From JANSWY01 sp965228955 (GTDB lineage: Bacteria; Bacteroidota; Bacteroidia; Cytophagales; Cyclobacteriaceae): a DNA stretch of 64,000 bases. Every line of letters starts with the position of its first letter. The stretch's first letter is position 1. A program made the position numbers and the translations under genes. Under the pieces are notes generated by a model. The model was not told where the DNA came from. It saw only the letters and a program-made list of their open reading frames with translations, and made no database searches. The DNA lies in contig OZ245848.1 in the NCBI GenBank assembly GCA_965228955.1, forward strand, positions 4,898,001 through 4,962,000, written 5' to 3'. Shown here one piece after another: positions 25,167 through 34,368 of this stretch.

Positions 25167-27803
25167 CTAAAATGAAAGATTGATACCCAAACTGTATGAT
25201 CTGGATGGTAGCCAACTTTCAATTCGATCGAATCCACCTATTGAAAAATTGTTGACTCTGCTAAAGGCAGGATTGGGACCCGTTAAGTTATCTGTAAACC
25301 GAGCTTCCGGATCATTTCCTTTATATCCTGAAATAGTAAATAAGTTATTAGCAGTAAAGTTCACTGATAAGTTATCGAACACATTGCTGAGCTTCAACAA
25401 ATTGTAATTAATACTTAGCATTTCTAAACGAACAAAACTGGCATTTTCAACATAAAAGCTACTCCAGAAATAAATTGGATCTGCATCACTAACCCGTGGA
25501 ATATCTTCGTGGGAGGATAGTAGATTAAACGAGGCTTCTGTGAAGCCACTTGCTCTGTTTTGATAATGTAGTCTCGCATTATTGATGATATCATGCCCTA
25601 TCACCGACCTGAATAAAATCTGCATATTCCATTTCTTCCAGGAAAGGTTGTTGATCCACGAAATGCTCGACTCTGGCAGATAATTGCCTATAGTAGTGGC
25701 GTCCCAAAACTCATCCTGATCTCCATCCCCATCAACATCTTCAATTGTCCAACCGCTATTGTCAAACCCAGTGAATTGCGCTCCATATATGAGGCCTGCA
25801 GGGCTGCCTTCCTCTAATATTAATGGTCTTTGATTGCCACAGCCAGCACTAAAGCCACCAAAGGTAATTCCATCATTAGAAATATCATCATATATATGTA
25901 GATCCAACACTTTGGATTTATGAGTGGCAAACATCACTGTACTTGACCACACTAATTTATTAGAATTGATGAAGTCCCATGAAGCACTTATTTCAACTCC
26001 ACTATTTCGGTGTTTACCGTAATTCAGATTGGTAGGACCCCAAACAAAACTTTCATGGTATACATTAGTGATGAAATCAGACTCTGTGTTGGAGTACCAG
26101 TTTATTGCTCCATTGACCTTTCCTGATAGCACAGAATAGTTTAAGCCAATTGTAAACAAGTCTGATGTGGGAGGTCCTAGATCAGGGTTTGCGCCCTGCT
26201 CGGGATATGCGTAGTACGGATATTCTTCTCCTAAATTATAAATAGTTTGAGATAGCCCTGCGATGTAAGGTGTAAGACCTGTTCTCCCATAACTGATAGA
26301 AGGGGACAAATAGGCAATTAAATTACTATTTGTTGAAATATGGGCTCCTACTTTTCCAAAGTAGTAATGATGCCTGTTATTATCTTCACCTAAAGCAGAA
26401 GACCCCTCATACCTGTCGCCAATTTCAAAATAAAGGCCATTATCAAAAGATATCCCAAGATTAGCATAGTAAGCATTGAGTTTTACCAAGCTTATATTTT
26501 CATATATATCCGTTTCCCAGTCTTCATAATTATACTGAAAGAGCCCTCGGTTTCTTTGTCTGATTTTCTGGTTTTGAACACCAAATTCAAGATTGGTAGC
26601 GAGACCTTTAAATCTCCTAACGTACCTCATATTGACTCCAAGTTGCTCATTTCTGACTCGTTCTGAGTCTTTTTCCAATCGAAAGCCGCTCCAATTTCCG
26701 TAGAAACTTCTCGGGTCTCTTTCCTCAATGTCTCTTGTGTGCATCCTCGCAAAGGAATATTGAGCATTGATTGAAAGGGAATTACTTATTGCATAGGAAG
26801 CATTAAAATTTTGGAGAAAGGAGTGTCTGTACTGTTCTCGATCATTCAAATCAATAACCGCCCTTGGGTTAAATGAATAATAGGTTTCTCTTTCGGCATA
26901 TTCATAATTATCAGACACATTATCACGTGCAAAATCTGCTACTTGATCTCGAAAAACAGGTAATGTGGGATTAGCTGACATTGCCAGTCTAAATGCATCC
27001 TGAAAACCCTTTTCTGATTCTGAATAGCTGATGGCACTCCAAGAGTTTAATCTCAGCTTATCATTCAACCCTGTATAATTTAAATGAGTGAAACCATTAT
27101 ATCGTTTTGAAAAAGTTTCCTTTTGAATCCCTTCTAAATTTCTAATGTTCAGACCTACGTGATAACCAAAGCTATTCACACCACCGTGATTAGCGATATT
27201 GACAACCGAAGACGTTGTATTCTGTGTAATTTCATCCATCCAGTCTGTTTCCGATCCAAAGTTCTGAGTTGTATTACTGTTAAGGGCTCGATACTCACTC
27301 CCGGTCAACACAGTTTGCCGATAAATAGGGGATTCTGTGATGACCTGAAAATTAACATCTGTTCCAGCTTGTTGAGCATTTCCGCTTTTAGTTGTAATCA
27401 ATATCACCCCATTCATTGCTCTCATACCGTACTTCGAGGTTGAGGCATCATTCACCACTTTGATTGAAGCAATATTGGCTGGGTCTATCATTTCAATAGG
27501 AATACCAATTACTCCATCTACCACTATCAATGGGGATCCATCAGCAGTGAAACTCCCATTGGTTCTGTAACGAACATCAAACGGTTGACTTAAGTCCGCT
27601 CCTGGTCTTGAGATGAGTAACCCTGGAATTCTTCCCTGAATTAATTGAAATGGATTCTGGATGTTGCCCTTATTGAATTCAGAGGTTGTTAATTCGTAAA
27701 TATTTTGTGTAGACTCTAGTAGTGAATCCGCTTTGTCGGTCTGCGCGACGGATATATTGATTGCTGCAAAGCCGAATACAGCGATAGCGTAGATTTTCTT
27801 CAT
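25167..27803 (-). CDS. SusC/RagA-type TonB-dependent outer-membrane receptor, orphan
   Basis: I start the protein at 27803 (MKKIYAIAVFGFAAINISVAQ, a clear signal peptide) rather than at the upstream ATG 27836; this gives 878 residues. The plug domain shows IQGRIPGLLISRPGADLSQP, RYRTNGSFTADGSPLIVVDGV and SIKVVNDASTSKYGMRAMNGVILITTKSG, the hallmark of SusC plugs. The remainder is a 22-strand-type barrel ending SLGINLSF. The usual N-terminal carboxypeptidase-like domain is absent: the plug begins about 25 residues after the signal. No SusD partner is adjacent, so the cargo is unknown. Confidence 0.85.
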   Translation of the reverse strand: MKKIYAIAVFGFAAINISVAQTDKADSLLESTQNIYELTTSEFNKGNIQNPFQLIQGRIPGLLISRPGADLSQPFDVRYRTNGSFTADGSPLIVVDGVIGIPIEMIDPANIASIKVVNDASTSKYGMRAMNGVILITTKSGNAQQAGTDVNFQVITESPIYRQTVLTGSEYRALNSNTTQNFGSETDWMDEITQNTTSSVVNIANHGGVNSFGYHVGLNIRNLEGIQKETFSKRYNGFTHLNYTGLNDKLRLNSWSAISYSESEKGFQDAFRLAMSANPTLPVFRDQVADFARDNVSDNYEYAERETYYSFNPRAVIDLNDREQYRHSFLQNFNASYAISNSLSINAQYSFARMHTRDIEERDPRSFYGNWSGFRLEKDSERVRNEQLGVNMRYVRRFKGLATNLEFGVQNQKIRQRNRGLFQYNYEDWETDIYENISLVKLNAYYANLGISFDNGLYFEIGDRYEGSSALGEDNNRHHYYFGKVGAHISTNSNLIAYLSPSISYGRTGLTPYIAGLSQTIYNLGEEYPYYAYPEQGANPDLGPPTSDLFTIGLNYSVLSGKVNGAINWYSNTESDFITNVYHESFVWGPTNLNYGKHRNSGVEISASWDFINSNKLVWSSTVMFATHKSKVLDLHIYDDISNDGITFGGFSAGCGNQRPLILEEGSPAGLIYGAQFTGFDNSGWTIEDVDGDGDQDEFWDATTIGNYLPESSISWINNLSWKKWNMQILFRSVIGHDIINNARLHYQNRASGFTEASFNLLSSHEDIPRVSDADPIYFWSSFYVENASFVRLEMLSINYNLLKLSNVFDNLSVNFTANNLFTISGYKGNDPEARFTDNLTGPNPAFSRVNNFSIGGFDRIESWLPSRSYSLGINLSF

Positions 27804-27897
27804 AATACTAGGCGATGACAATGAATGCTTATACAATTTAACGAAAAAATGGCAGTTGTGAAATTCTCTTTTATCTTAGAACAAATTATCAGACCTA

Positions 27898-29016
27898 ATG
27901 ATGAGAAGGCGAAAATTCATTTCTAAATCCCTTTCTGCCGCTGCGGTTGCAGGTACCGGTGCGGGTTTGGTTTCATGCGGCGCTGAGAAGCAGCAGGAAG
28001 TCAACACACCAAATATCAACTTCAACAAAACCTACCGCTGGAAAATGGTAACCACATGGCCTCCAAACTTCCCAGTGTTGGATGAGGGTTGTAAGCTTCT
28101 TGCTAAGTGGGTTGAAGAGATGTCCGGTGGAAGGATGAAAATTCATGTTTATGGTGGTGGCGAATTGATTCCCGCTCTTGAGTGCTTCGATGCGGTTAGC
28201 AACGGTGCTGTTGAGATGGGGCATGGTGTTGCTTATTACTGGGCAGGAAAAGTACCAGCAGCTCAATTCTTCGGTGCTGTACCATTTGGAATGAATGCCA
28301 ACCAGAGCAATTCGTGGGTATTGGCTGGAGAAGGTGGAAAGCTTTGGGAAGAGATTTATGAACCGTTTGATATTTTACCAATCACTTGTGGTAATACTGG
28401 CATTCAAATGGGTGGCTGGTTCAATAGAGATATCAATTCGTTGGAAGACATCAAAGGTTTAAAAATGAGAATTCCAGGATTGGGTGGCAAGGTTTTTAAT
28501 AAGGCCGGAGGAACAGCAGTACTAGTTTCAGGAAGTGAAATTTACACCAACCTTGAAAGGGGCGTAATAGATGCAACCGAGTGGATTGGACCTTATCATG
28601 ATTACAAAATGGGATTCTACCAGGTCGCTAAAAATTATTACTATCCCGGATGGCATGAACCAGGAGCGACATTAGAATTACTCATCAACAAGTCTAAGCT
28701 ATTGGAACTACCATTAGACCTTCAGCAAATCATTAAAACAGCCGCTTATCAATTGAATGATTGGATGGGAGCAGAATTTGATGCACAGAATGCAATCTAT
28801 CTTAAGAAGCTGATTGATGAAGAAGGTGTTTTGCTAAAACAATTCCCTTCAGATGTACTTTCCGCTCTTAAAAGGTACACTGATGAAACAATAGAAGAAC
28901 TTACTGACCGAGATGCGACTAGCAAGAAGGTTTATGAAAGTTATTCTAAATTCAGAGATTCTGTATCTGTTTGGTCTAACATTAGTGACAGAGCTTATTA
29001 CGATTCATTGACATAG
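27898..29016 (+). CDS. TRAP transporter solute-binding protein, keto-acid type
   Basis: This exported protein binds solute for a TRAP transporter. The N-terminus MMRRRKFISKS carries twin arginines and then a hydrophobic stretch ending LVSCGAE (Cys27), which points to a Tat-exported lipoprotein. The body matches the alpha-keto-acid (TakP-like) branch of DctP proteins: TWPPNFPVLDEGCKLLAKWV, GNTGIQMGGWFNRDI, LKMRIPGLGGKVFNKAGG, DATEWIGPYHDYKMGF. The length of 372 fits. The membrane subunits are encoded 0.6-2.4 kb away on the other strand, beyond a GNAT gene. The keto-acid substrate is inferred from family likeness. Confidence 0.88.
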   Translation: MMRRRKFISKSLSAAAVAGTGAGLVSCGAEKQQEVNTPNINFNKTYRWKMVTTWPPNFPVLDEGCKLLAKWVEEMSGGRMKIHVYGGGELIPALECFDAVSNGAVEMGHGVAYYWAGKVPAAQFFGAVPFGMNANQSNSWVLAGEGGKLWEEIYEPFDILPITCGNTGIQMGGWFNRDINSLEDIKGLKMRIPGLGGKVFNKAGGTAVLVSGSEIYTNLERGVIDATEWIGPYHDYKMGFYQVAKNYYYPGWHEPGATLELLINKSKLLELPLDLQQIIKTAAYQLNDWMGAEFDAQNAIYLKKLIDEEGVLLKQFPSDVLSALKRYTDETIEELTDRDATSKKVYESYSKFRDSVSVWSNISDRAYYDSLT

Positions 29017-29018
29017 TT

Positions 29019-29582
29019 ATGATTGTAGCTAAACCTGAAGATAAAAGGCTGTTCCTTCAAGTACTTGGACAAGCTTTTAAGGGAAACAAAAGCTCTGAAT
29101 GGGTTTCCAGAAACACCCGTAACCTGGAAGGTCTTATGGCTTATGGTTTTGACAAATGTCAGCCCAAAGGCGGAGCTTACTTTTCAGACGATAGAAAAGC
29201 CGTATTACTGGTTGACAAACCTGAAATCAAACTTCCATTCTTCAAAGAAATTGGAATCTCGCTTCAATTGATATTTTCAGTTGTTGGCCTGAGAAATGTC
29301 CCCTCCATTTTAAAGAGAGAATCCTATATCAAAAAATTTCATCCCAAAGAACCTTATTACTACGCATGGTTTTTAGGAGTGCCTCCGGAAGAACAAGGCA
29401 AAGGGCATGGAAGTAAGTTCATTGCAGAGATATTTGAAAAGGCCTACACGGAAAAACGAGGAATCTATCTGGAAACCTCAAATCCCAGAAACCTACCGCT
29501 TTACGAAAGGTTTGGGTTTGAAATCTATCACGAATGGAATGGACAAGGTTTTACATTGTGGTTTCTAAGAAAATTACCTTAA
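29019..29582 (+). CDS. GNAT family N-acetyltransferase
   Basis: The 187-residue protein has the acetyl-CoA loop in YYAWFLGVPPEEQGKGHGSK (Q-x-x-G-x-G-x-K, a form of R/Q-x-x-G-x-G/A), followed by IYLETSNPRNLPLYERFGFE, the usual motif B of N-acetyltransferases. The acceptor substrate is unknown. It starts two bases after the TRAP binding-protein stop, so both are likely on one transcript. It overlaps the end of the converging dctM-like gene by 9 bp. Confidence 0.85.
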   Translation: MIVAKPEDKRLFLQVLGQAFKGNKSSEWVSRNTRNLEGLMAYGFDKCQPKGGAYFSDDRKAVLLVDKPEIKLPFFKEIGISLQLIFSVVGLRNVPSILKRESYIKKFHPKEPYYYAWFLGVPPEEQGKGHGSKFIAEIFEKAYTEKRGIYLETSNPRNLPLYERFGFEIYHEWNGQGFTLWFLRKLP

Positions 29583-30875
29583 TCCAGCAATTCCTGGAAA
29601 TAAAATAAGTAATACCAGAAATAGCAATTGAATGATTACAAATGGAATGATACCTCTGTAAATATTGGTAGTACTCACTCCTTCTGGTGCAACACCTTTC
29701 AAATAGAATAATGCAAAGCCAAATGGCGGAGTAAGAAATGAAGTTTGAAGATTCACTGCCAGTAGAATTCCGATCCAGACTAAATCGATACCCATTGCAG
29801 CAAAAATTGGTGCTACCACAGGAACAATGATGAAGACTATTTCTATGAAATCAATAAAGAATCCTGCTATAAAAACTATTAGCAACACCATAATCAGAAA
29901 TGCAGTCGGGGAGAGATTGGCATTCTGAATAATATTGACCAACAAATCATCTCCTTCCAGCCCCCTGAAAACCAGCGAAAATGCTGTTGCTCCAACCAGA
30001 ATCATAAAAACCATGCAAGTGAGATAGGTTGTATCTCTCATTACATCTTTCAAGATTTTTAGATTGAACTTTCCACTGAATATTGTCAGGATAGTTGCTC
30101 CCAACGCTCCCACTCCCGCAGCTTCTGTCGGGCTTGCCAGTCCGGCGAAGATAGATCCAAGCACGGCCGCTATCAGTAAAAATGGAAAGACAAATGCAAA
30201 GAATATTTGTCCCCACATGCCTTCACTTCTGAATGCTTGCAATTCTTCTTCTTTCATTACAGGCGCCTTCTCGGGAGAAATATTTGCTACAATGATTATG
30301 TATAAAAGATATCCACCCACAAGCATCAACCCAGGAATCAATGCTGCCGTAAACAAATCCCCGACAGATACATTTAATACCGATCCAAGTAATACTAAAA
30401 CCACTGAAGGTGGAATAATTTGCCCAAGCGTTCCAGATGAAGCTATTGTACCGGTTGCAAGGCTTACACTATAACCACGTTTTAACATGGTTGGCAAACT
30501 GATAAGTCCCATTGTCACAACAGTGGCTCCAACGATTCCAGTGGAAGCAGCGAGCATTGCTCCAACAATAACAACCGCTATTGCCAGCCCTCCACGAAAC
30601 CTTCCAAAAATCAGCGCCATGGTCTCCAGTAGATTTTCTGCCAATCCGGATTTCTCCAGCATTATTCCCATATAGACAAATAATGGGACGGCAAGCAGCA
30701 CAAAATTATTCATGGTCCCATACACCCTCAAAGACAGCAGGTAAAAGAAATCAATATCAAATACAATGACTCCAACAATAATGGAGATTCCACCAAGTGT
30801 AAAACTAACCGGGTAACCAAATAGAATTGCCAGGAAAACAATTACAAAAAGTATAATCGGTAAAAACTCAATCAC
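29574..30875 (-). CDS. TRAP transporter large permease (DctM-like)
   Basis: This 433-residue inner-membrane protein carries sodium-coupled transport in TRAP systems. About 12 helices are visible, with the family segments VAASSTGIVGATVVT-like (here LAASTGIVGATVVTMGLIS), ATGTIASSGTLGQIIPPSVV, GLASPTEAAGVGALGA and a C-terminal LTPPFGFALFYLKGVAP. It overlaps the small-subunit gene by 4 bp (30872-30875), so the two are translated together. The binding-protein gene converges from the other side. Confidence 0.93.
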   Translation of the reverse strand: MIEFLPIILFVIVFLAILFGYPVSFTLGGISIIVGVIVFDIDFFYLLSLRVYGTMNNFVLLAVPLFVYMGIMLEKSGLAENLLETMALIFGRFRGGLAIAVVIVGAMLAASTGIVGATVVTMGLISLPTMLKRGYSVSLATGTIASSGTLGQIIPPSVVLVLLGSVLNVSVGDLFTAALIPGLMLVGGYLLYIIIVANISPEKAPVMKEEELQAFRSEGMWGQIFFAFVFPFLLIAAVLGSIFAGLASPTEAAGVGALGATILTIFSGKFNLKILKDVMRDTTYLTCMVFMILVGATAFSLVFRGLEGDDLLVNIIQNANLSPTAFLIMVLLIVFIAGFFIDFIEIVFIIVPVVAPIFAAMGIDLVWIGILLAVNLQTSFLTPPFGFALFYLKGVAPEGVSTTNIYRGIIPFVIIQLLFLVLLILFPGIAGLR

Positions 30876-31378
30876 GAATCAGCTGGCTTTGGATTTACAA
30901 TAGTTTTTAAGGAATTGGTAACAATCGATACACCTTGTAGTAGCAATAAAATGAAACCAATCGGGATAGTGGACTTAATAATGAATCTTGCCGGTAATCC
31001 TCCGGGGTCAGGACTTGTTTCTAATATTCTAAATGAATTCTGCACAAACGGAATAGAGGTCCATATAATCACAATGCAAAAAGGGAATAAAAATAATAGA
31101 GTCCCAATCAGATTAACCCAGGCCTTTTTCTTCTCACTGAATTTGCTGTAGAATAAATCTACCCTCACATGTTTATCATGCTTAAGGGCATAAGCCGAAC
31201 CAACCATGAATATTGAAGCGAAAATGTGCCATTCCAATTCAAAAATTGCTGCCGAACTCCAGGTAAAAAGATACCTCATGATCACATCAAAACAGATCAC
31301 TAGCACCAGAATTGTGGTGAGCCAGGAAACAGCTTTTCCTACGTATTCATTTAAGGTATCAATGGCATTCATTCGCAA
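30872..31378 (-). CDS. TRAP transporter small permease (DctQ-like)
   Basis: The 168-residue product has four transmembrane helices and the typical DctQ pattern WHIFASIFMVGSAYALKHDKHVRVDLFYSKFSEKKKAWV after helix 2. It forms the membrane complex with the large permease encoded 4 bp overlapped downstream. I take the ATG at 31378; an ATG at 31372 is also possible. It is divergent from rlmN. Confidence 0.9.
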   Translation of the reverse strand: MRMNAIDTLNEYVGKAVSWLTTILVLVICFDVIMRYLFTWSSAAIFELEWHIFASIFMVGSAYALKHDKHVRVDLFYSKFSEKKKAWVNLIGTLLFLFPFCIVIIWTSIPFVQNSFRILETSPDPGGLPARFIIKSTIPIGFILLLLQGVSIVTNSLKTIVNPKPADS

Positions 31379-31473
31379 GTCAGAATTTCAAATGATCAAT
31401 CTATCATCAATTTCTGAAAATCAAAAATCAATTCTTGTAATCACTGCATCATAAAAGAGAATACTAAATGTTC

Positions 31474-31481
31474 TAACTTTG
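31474..31481 (+). promoter_or_regulatory. -7 element almost touching the rlmN start
   Basis: TAACTTTG fits TAnnTTTG exactly and ends 4 bases before the rlmN ATG (31486). Transcription from it would begin about at the start codon, giving a leaderless mRNA. No TTTG box is found at the usual distance upstream. Confidence 0.45.
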
Positions 31482-31485
31482 CGGC

Positions 31486-32532
31486 ATGAAGGCTAATAGG
31501 GATATTCGGAAATTGAGTCTGGATCAGATTAAAGAATTTATTGTAAGTCAGAATGAAAAGGCTTTTCGCGCCAAGCAGATATATGAGTGGCTCTGGAAAA
31601 AGTCTGCCCGATCATTTGACGAAATGTCCAACCTATCCCTACAAACCAGAGAGCTGCTAAAAGAGCATTTCGATATAAAACCTATCTCAATTCACACAAA
31701 ACAAGTGAGTAGTGATGACACTATAAAATCAGCTTTCAAACTTCACGATGAGCATCTTATTGAAGGAGTACTTATCCCAGCTGATGATCGAATGACGGCT
31801 TGTGTGAGTTCGCAAGTAGGTTGTTCTCTGACTTGCAAATTTTGCGCAACTGGCTACATGGATAGAGAAAGAAATCTGGATGCCTCTGAGATCTATGATC
31901 AGGTTGTTGCAATCAGAAATCAAGCTGAGGAGCATTATCAAACACCTTTGACCAACATTGTTTACATGGGAATGGGAGAGCCTCTCCTTAACTACGCCAA
32001 TGTGATTAAATCCGTGGAGTTTATCAGTTCGCCGGAAGGACTAGGAATGTCTCCAAAAAGAATCACCGTATCTACCGCTGGTATTGCAAAAATGATCACC
32101 AAGCTGGCTGATGACAATGTGAAGTTCAATTTAGCACTCTCTTTACATGCCGCAGATGATCAAAAAAGGGATCAAATCATGCCAATCAATGAAACAAACA
32201 CATTGGAGGCATTGACTGAATCGCTGCAATACTTTTATAAGAAAACCAGGAATAGAATCACCTTTGAGTACATTCTATTCTACAATTTCAATGATTCTAT
32301 TGAGGATGCTAAAAAGCTTCATGAACTTGTGAAAAGAGTTCCAAGCAAAGTCAATATCATAGAATACAATCCTATCTCAAACGCCCAATATAAAAACACC
32401 GATCCAGAGACATTGGATAAATTTAGCAAGTACCTTGAAGACAATGGTGTAAGTGTTACGGTCAGAAGAAGTAGAGGCAAAGATATTGATGCCGCATGTG
32501 GGCAATTGGCGAATAAGTCGGTTGAATCTTAA
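31486..32532 (+). CDS. rlmN: Dual-specificity 23S rRNA/tRNA adenine C2-methyltransferase
   Basis: RlmN is a radical-SAM enzyme that methylates A2503 of 23S rRNA and A37 of some tRNAs. The 348 residues show the N-terminal helical domain (KAFRAKQIYEWLWKKSARSF), the radical-SAM cluster motif CSLTCKFCATGYMDRERNL (about 112-130), YMGMGEPLLNY, STAGI, and the C-terminal substrate Cys in DIDAACGQLA. The tandem 7-bp repeat begins at the base after its stop codon. Confidence 0.95.
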   Translation: MKANRDIRKLSLDQIKEFIVSQNEKAFRAKQIYEWLWKKSARSFDEMSNLSLQTRELLKEHFDIKPISIHTKQVSSDDTIKSAFKLHDEHLIEGVLIPADDRMTACVSSQVGCSLTCKFCATGYMDRERNLDASEIYDQVVAIRNQAEEHYQTPLTNIVYMGMGEPLLNYANVIKSVEFISSPEGLGMSPKRITVSTAGIAKMITKLADDNVKFNLALSLHAADDQKRDQIMPINETNTLEALTESLQYFYKKTRNRITFEYILFYNFNDSIEDAKKLHELVKRVPSKVNIIEYNPISNAQYKNTDPETLDKFSKYLEDNGVSVTVRRSRGKDIDAACGQLANKSVES

Positions 32533-32602
32533 GTTCTTTGTTCTTTGTTCTTTGTTCTTTGTTCTTTGTTCTTTGTTCTTTGTTCTTTGTTCTTTGTTCT
32601 TA
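32533..32602. repeat. Tandem heptamer repeat, nine perfect copies plus one altered
   Basis: GTTCTTT is repeated nine times without change from 32533 to 32595, followed by GTTCTTA. The array starts directly after the rlmN stop and ends 42 bases before the end of the rhomboid gene on the other strand. The array is purine/pyrimidine-skewed (pyrimidine-rich on plus). It is of the length and purity that suffers slippage. Confidence 0.95.
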
Positions 32603-32644
32603 GATATTTAGAATAAACTATGAACGGTGGACTGTAAACTAATA

Positions 32645-33553
32645 CTACTTCTTACTAGCATTAAACAATTTCTGCTTTTCTTCCTTAGATAAACTTTCGT
32701 AACCAGATTGGGAAATCTTATCCAGAATTGCATCAATTTCTTCCTGCTCTGATTTAGAGGATTTTGATGAAGATGATTTGCTCGATTTCTTTGAAGACGA
32801 CTTTTTGCTGGAGCTTCTATGAGTTACTTTAATTTTTGGTTGTCTTACGAAGAAGCTTTTAATAAAAGTAAAGAAGTTTAAAATCGGCAATCCAATATCA
32901 TTGCCTTTTCTAAGTTGCGATATGAATAACCAGCCTATTGCAGCTCCTCCTAAATGAGCAATGTCGCCTCCTAAATTATCACCAATTCTGAGCCCAACAA
33001 TTGAAAATACAACAGATATCAAAGCGATATACTTGATCTTTACTGGTCCAATTAGAATTAAATAGAAGGTGTAATCAGGCATAAAAACAGCTGCACCAAC
33101 CACTATGGCCAGAACACCTGCTGAAGCTCCAACCAATGTTGAAACGTCCACTACATCACTGAAATTGGGCAATACATTATACACGAAAACGTAGAATATT
33201 CCTCCAGCTAACCCTCCAAGAACATACAATGAAACTACTTTTGCGCTCCCCAAATATTCTTGAATCAACTTCCCAAACCAATACAGCAATAGCATGTTCC
33301 AAAATATATGACCTAAACCTCCATGCACAAACATGTACGAGAAAAAAGTCCATGGTCGTACCAATAAACTAGATAGGTTTGATGGCAATGCAACTAATCG
33401 ATAGAGAAAATCAAATACTGATGTATTTACAAAAATTATCCAAATAAGTACAGAAGCGATGAACACTATTAAATTGATCAAAATTAGCTGTACTACAGCA
33501 TTATTAGGTCTACTCCAAGCGTGTTTAAAATCGTCTACTATTGAATTGAACAT
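32645..33553 (-). CDS. Rhomboid family intramembrane serine protease
   Basis: The 302-residue membrane protease has about six helices. The catalytic Ser is in STLVGASAGVLAI and the His in GGDIAHLGGAAIGW; the WTFFSYMFVHGGLGHIFWNM segment is the usual helix-1/2 loop. After the membrane core comes a Lys/Ser-rich disordered linker (RSSSKKSSSKKSSKSSSSK) and a short helix (EEIDAILDKISQSGY, LSKEEKQKLF), common in Bacteroidota rhomboids. It follows a second rhomboid gene by 6 bp. Substrates are unknown. Confidence 0.9.
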   Translation of the reverse strand: MFNSIVDDFKHAWSRPNNAVVQLILINLIVFIASVLIWIIFVNTSVFDFLYRLVALPSNLSSLLVRPWTFFSYMFVHGGLGHIFWNMLLLYWFGKLIQEYLGSAKVVSLYVLGGLAGGIFYVFVYNVLPNFSDVVDVSTLVGASAGVLAIVVGAAVFMPDYTFYLILIGPVKIKYIALISVVFSIVGLRIGDNLGGDIAHLGGAAIGWLFISQLRKGNDIGLPILNFFTFIKSFFVRQPKIKVTHRSSSKKSSSKKSSKSSSSKSSKSEQEEIDAILDKISQSGYESLSKEEKQKLFNASKK

Positions 33554-33559
33554 GATAAA

Positions 33560-34363
33560 TTAATAATAATTATTTCTTTGCTGATTCCAAACCTTCATCA
33601 GTATAAATGCGATTAGCATACCCCCAAGGTGAGCTAAGTGTGCAACGTTACCGCCAGATCTGTTTATCTCAGAATATATCGCAAAAACCGCCAAACCAAA
33701 TACCAAATACTTTGCACGAATTGGTATTGGAGGAAATATTAACATCAGCTGCATGTTAGGAAATAGCATTCCAAACGCCATCAATAAACCATATATAGCC
33801 CCTGATGCTCCCACCATCTGGCTCCTCATGATGGATTGTTTTATACCAATGACATTTTCCAAAGCTTTCGCTTTCCACAATTCACTGTCTGGGTTATCGC
33901 GATAATTCTCGTACGTCCCATAAGCTAAATCAAGGTAATCCGTCTTTAGATAATCAGGCATATATTTTACGATGTAAGTATAATATGCTTCAGGATCCTG
34001 ATTGTAAGCATAAATTTCAGCCGCTTCAATTGCCGGATTTTTTTCAATGTAATCAGCAACTCCGTAAAAAACACCTGCACCTATACCTACTACAAAATAG
34101 AAAATCAAAAATCTCTTTGCCCCCCATAAATTTTCCAACATCGGGCCAAACACAATCAGCCCAATCATATTAAAAAGTATATGTGTAATGCCTCCGTGCA
34201 ACCACATGTATGTAAATAACTGGTATGGCATGAAGTAATCTGAACTAATTACTGGCAATCCAAACAAGTTATTTATCTGTCCACCCAGAATGTAATTCAG
34301 GATAGAGATTATAACATTGACAATAAGTAAGTTCTTTACAACTGGAGTTAATCTTCCAAACAT
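33560..34363 (-). CDS. Rhomboid family intramembrane serine protease
   Basis: The 267-residue product has the rhomboid core: FTYMWLHGGITHILFNMIGL, the serine motif GASGAIYGLLMAF, and the histidine in NVAHLAHLGGML. Between the first helices and the serine motif lies a long extra loop (about 105-175, rich in Tyr/Asp/Glu). It sits 5 bp after mutL and 6 bp before the second rhomboid gene, suggesting one operon. The two proteases are only moderately alike, so this is an old pair. Confidence 0.92.
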   Translation of the reverse strand: MFGRLTPVVKNLLIVNVIISILNYILGGQINNLFGLPVISSDYFMPYQLFTYMWLHGGITHILFNMIGLIVFGPMLENLWGAKRFLIFYFVVGIGAGVFYGVADYIEKNPAIEAAEIYAYNQDPEAYYTYIVKYMPDYLKTDYLDLAYGTYENYRDNPDSELWKAKALENVIGIKQSIMRSQMVGASGAIYGLLMAFGMLFPNMQLMLIFPPIPIRAKYLVFGLAVFAIYSEINRSGGNVAHLAHLGGMLIAFILMKVWNQQRNNYY

Positions 34364-34368
34364 CTATC

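Noticed and set aside
30064..30474. 136-residue plus-strand frame
   Set aside because: It is antisense to the conserved dctM-like gene.
32533..32602. Possible CRISPR array
   Set aside because: The unit is 7 bp with no spacers, so it is a simple tandem repeat.
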